Shown here one piece after another: positions 62,379 to 64,000 of a DNA stretch of 64,000 nt (position 1 is its first letter; each line of letters starts with the position of its first letter). The stretch spans positions 1 to 64,000 of the forward strand of contig PDNB01000017.1 of the NCBI GenBank assembly GCA_002573585.1, read 5' to 3'. The position numbers and the translations under genes are program-made. The stretch comes from Helicocarpus griseus UAMH5409. Lineage: Eukaryota > Ascomycota > Eurotiomycetes > Onygenales > Ajellomycetaceae. Under the pieces are notes generated by a model. That model worked only from the letters and a program-made list of their open reading frames with translations. It had not been told where the DNA came from and searched no databases.

Positions 62379-63453
62379 AGTTTGAGGAAACGCGGAGGGA
62401 TTGGAGTGATGCTATCATGCCTTAAGGGACGACCGGACGCCTGTACTCGATGTTATATTGTGGTAACGGTGTTAGATCAGTTAGATACATAAATGCAGAA
62501 GATGAGATTCTTTCTTGAGTCGCTGGAGGTTGAACGTGTCTAATTCGGGAACCTTGGGCTTCGAGATCACGTGCCATTCCATGCCCTAACGCCATCGTTT
62601 CTTTCACTTAATTGGCAACATACGTCCAATTTTCACAGATATCTTAACCACTGAGCCAAAAAGGGTAGGCGTATCTCATTCCAAGTTGAGAAGATCCGTC
62701 TTCCAAAGAGGTTTAGGTTTACTTGAAGCCTATCTTTTATTTTAAACTGATATGCTCTTTATCGTCTAGCCATGCAGCTAGTATTGACTAGGCGGGAAAT
62801 ATTATTATTTCAATCGTGCTTTGGTTGTTCATCTCCTTTGCGTCTACGATATATCATTCGATATCGCCTTTGGTTGTTTCACATCTTTCCTTTGAATATC
62901 ACTAACGAACTATTCCAAATATCTGACTCTCACCATAGCGGGGCGTAAGAAAGCCTTTGAGGAGGACATGGAACTCTTCTGGACGTCGTATGTCCGTCAA
63001 AGAAAAGACGCTATCTCTAGGTGCCAGTTTTTTTGGAGTCTATCTCAAATCGGGCAGCCTGATCCTAAGGCTCCATGAAGGGAGCAGCTGGCAGGCTAGG
63101 CGAGGTTCCCCGAACCCCCTCTTGACATTATTTGCAGCTTGACTTCATCTTGTCGAAAGTAATAAGTCACGGTCTTGCGAAGCTCATGGAAGAATGAAAC
63201 ATACTCATTGTCAAAAGCATTATTGATATGGAACAAACAATCTGGCTTGTGTTTATGCGTTATCTCTCCCTGGATAGCATGGCCAAAAATCGCTTTATAT
63301 CTCTGTTCGGCCCCGGGACCACTCGAAGTCGTATAAAAAGGGAGAAATTGCGTCTAGGTAAATCTTTGCATACTCCAAATTCTCAGACAGGCATAAGCAA
63401 GAATTGGTTCTTTATATTTCTTAACCTCGTCGAAATTGCTATGTGTTTATGAA
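62379..63453. other. Gene-poor interval
   Basis: About 1.1 kb of moderately AT-rich sequence after the UstYa-like gene. ORFs at 62957-63142 and 63228-63452 on plus have no recognisable motif. No RNA gene or repeat was noticed. Confidence 0.4.
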
Positions 63454-63660
63454 ATGGCATCTAAACAGGGAAGTTATGCAGAGTGGCAACAACGTAATGA
63501 ATCTCGGCTGTACAAATGCTTCCACTGCCAGGCCTTATGTTCTCGAACTCAGAAACAGTGTATGTTCTGTCTGGAAGATTGTTTTCTATTATGCTCAGAC
63601 GCAAGATGCGCTACCATTGAAAGCGAGATGGTAAAACACCATGTCCTAAAACCAGTATAA
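63454..63660 (+). CDS. Small Cys-rich ORF, possible zinc-binding protein
   Basis: A 68-residue ORF starting MASKQGSYAEWQQRNESRLY. Its second half has eight cysteines spaced C-x2-C-x3-C-x6-C-x2-C-x3-C-x3-C-x4-C, including CFHC and CMFC pairs reminiscent of zinc ribbons or RING-like knuckles. There is no signal peptide, so a cytosolic or nuclear metal-binding protein fits better than a secreted one. Cysteine density is far above chance. Orphan, near the window edge; it could be an exon of a larger gene. Confidence 0.4.
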   Translation: MASKQGSYAEWQQRNESRLYKCFHCQALCSRTQKQCMFCLEDCFLLCSDARCATIESEMVKHHVLKPV

Positions 63661-64000
63661 CCCCGCATCTCCTTTCGCGTGAAGACGCCATTTCATGAGC
63701 TCGAGAATGTGGGCTCAATTATATTTGCACTCACTATTATTTGTGATCGGTTTATAGATGGGTACCCGTCTCAGGTTTACTCAGGTTTATAGATCCAACA
63801 ATAGAGGCAAAACCAAGGGGTTGAAAATCATTTCGAAACAGCTGTCCCTGGGCATGTGTAAGCTTTTTCTCAAGAGATCGATGTTAGAGCTCAATGAGTT
63901 GAGGCAAACATTCACACCTCGCAAAGATGGTTCCACAACGGCTGGGGACTGGTGCTGAAAGATTTCACTTCTCTTACTCGCATTGCTTTTTATTTTCCTA
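63661..64000. other. Window edge, nothing recognised
   Basis: Short ORF at 63758-63958 without motifs. The sequence stops in ordinary noncoding-like DNA. Confidence 0.4.

Overview
The window looks like nuclear DNA from a filamentous ascomycete. Genes carry several short introns (mostly 50-110 nt, GT...AG). They encode typical fungal proteins: a Zn2Cys6 regulator, Mlh3, a Cdc25-type RasGEF, Mediator Med5, NADP-glutamate dehydrogenase, a UstYa-like protein and an HNH_2 nuclease. Wide gene-poor intervals and an AT-rich left end would suit a Eurotiomycete, perhaps a dimorphic member of Onygenales/Ajellomycetaceae. That placement is inference from style and was not tested by any search.

Layout. 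1.8-5.0 kb: Zn2Cys6 transcription factor (+, six exons). 6.1-7.4 kb: Ser-rich conserved protein (-). 8.3-11.4 kb: MLH3 (+). 11.75-12.1 kb: a two-exon gene (-) for a small secreted six-cysteine protein with a knottin-like spacing. 13.7-15.1 kb: secreted L-asparaginase (+), behind a cluster of GATA motifs. 17.7-21.4 kb: CDC25/RasGEF (-). 21.4-30.9 kb: almost gene-free, holding a 25-bp perfect hairpin and a TA-flanked MITE-like element. 30.9-32.2 kb: homoserine kinase (+). 33.0-36.5 kb: MED5 (-). 37.2-39.1 kb: HNH_2 nuclease (+). 42.4-43.1 kb: conserved protein of unknown function (-). 48.4-49.7 kb: aldo-keto reductase (+) with a 14-nt exon. 50.7-52.6 kb: NADP-GDH (-). 54.3-56.2 kb: frameshifted MFS permease (-). 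60.2-60.5 kb: putative small secreted protein (-). 61.4-62.4 kb: broken UstYa/DUF3328-like gene (+). 63.45-63.66 kb: tiny Cys-rich ORF (+).

The conserved genes serve unrelated core functions: mismatch repair and meiotic crossover, Ras signalling, Mediator, threonine synthesis and ammonium assimilation. They do not form a pathway. Asparaginase and NADP-GDH both belong to nitrogen metabolism and both have GATA-type motifs upstream, but they are 36 kb apart. The right third (about 39-64 kb) looks accessory: low gene density, two damaged genes and orphan small ORFs.

Best candidates for something undescribed are the knottin-like secreted protein at 11.75-12.1 kb and the divergent pair of a small secreted protein and a decaying UstYa-like oxidase at 60.2-62.4 kb. 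The second resembles the architecture of fungal dikaritin (RiPP) loci. Exon structures were built by hand from splice signals, reading-frame continuity and remembered family motifs. No alignment was run.
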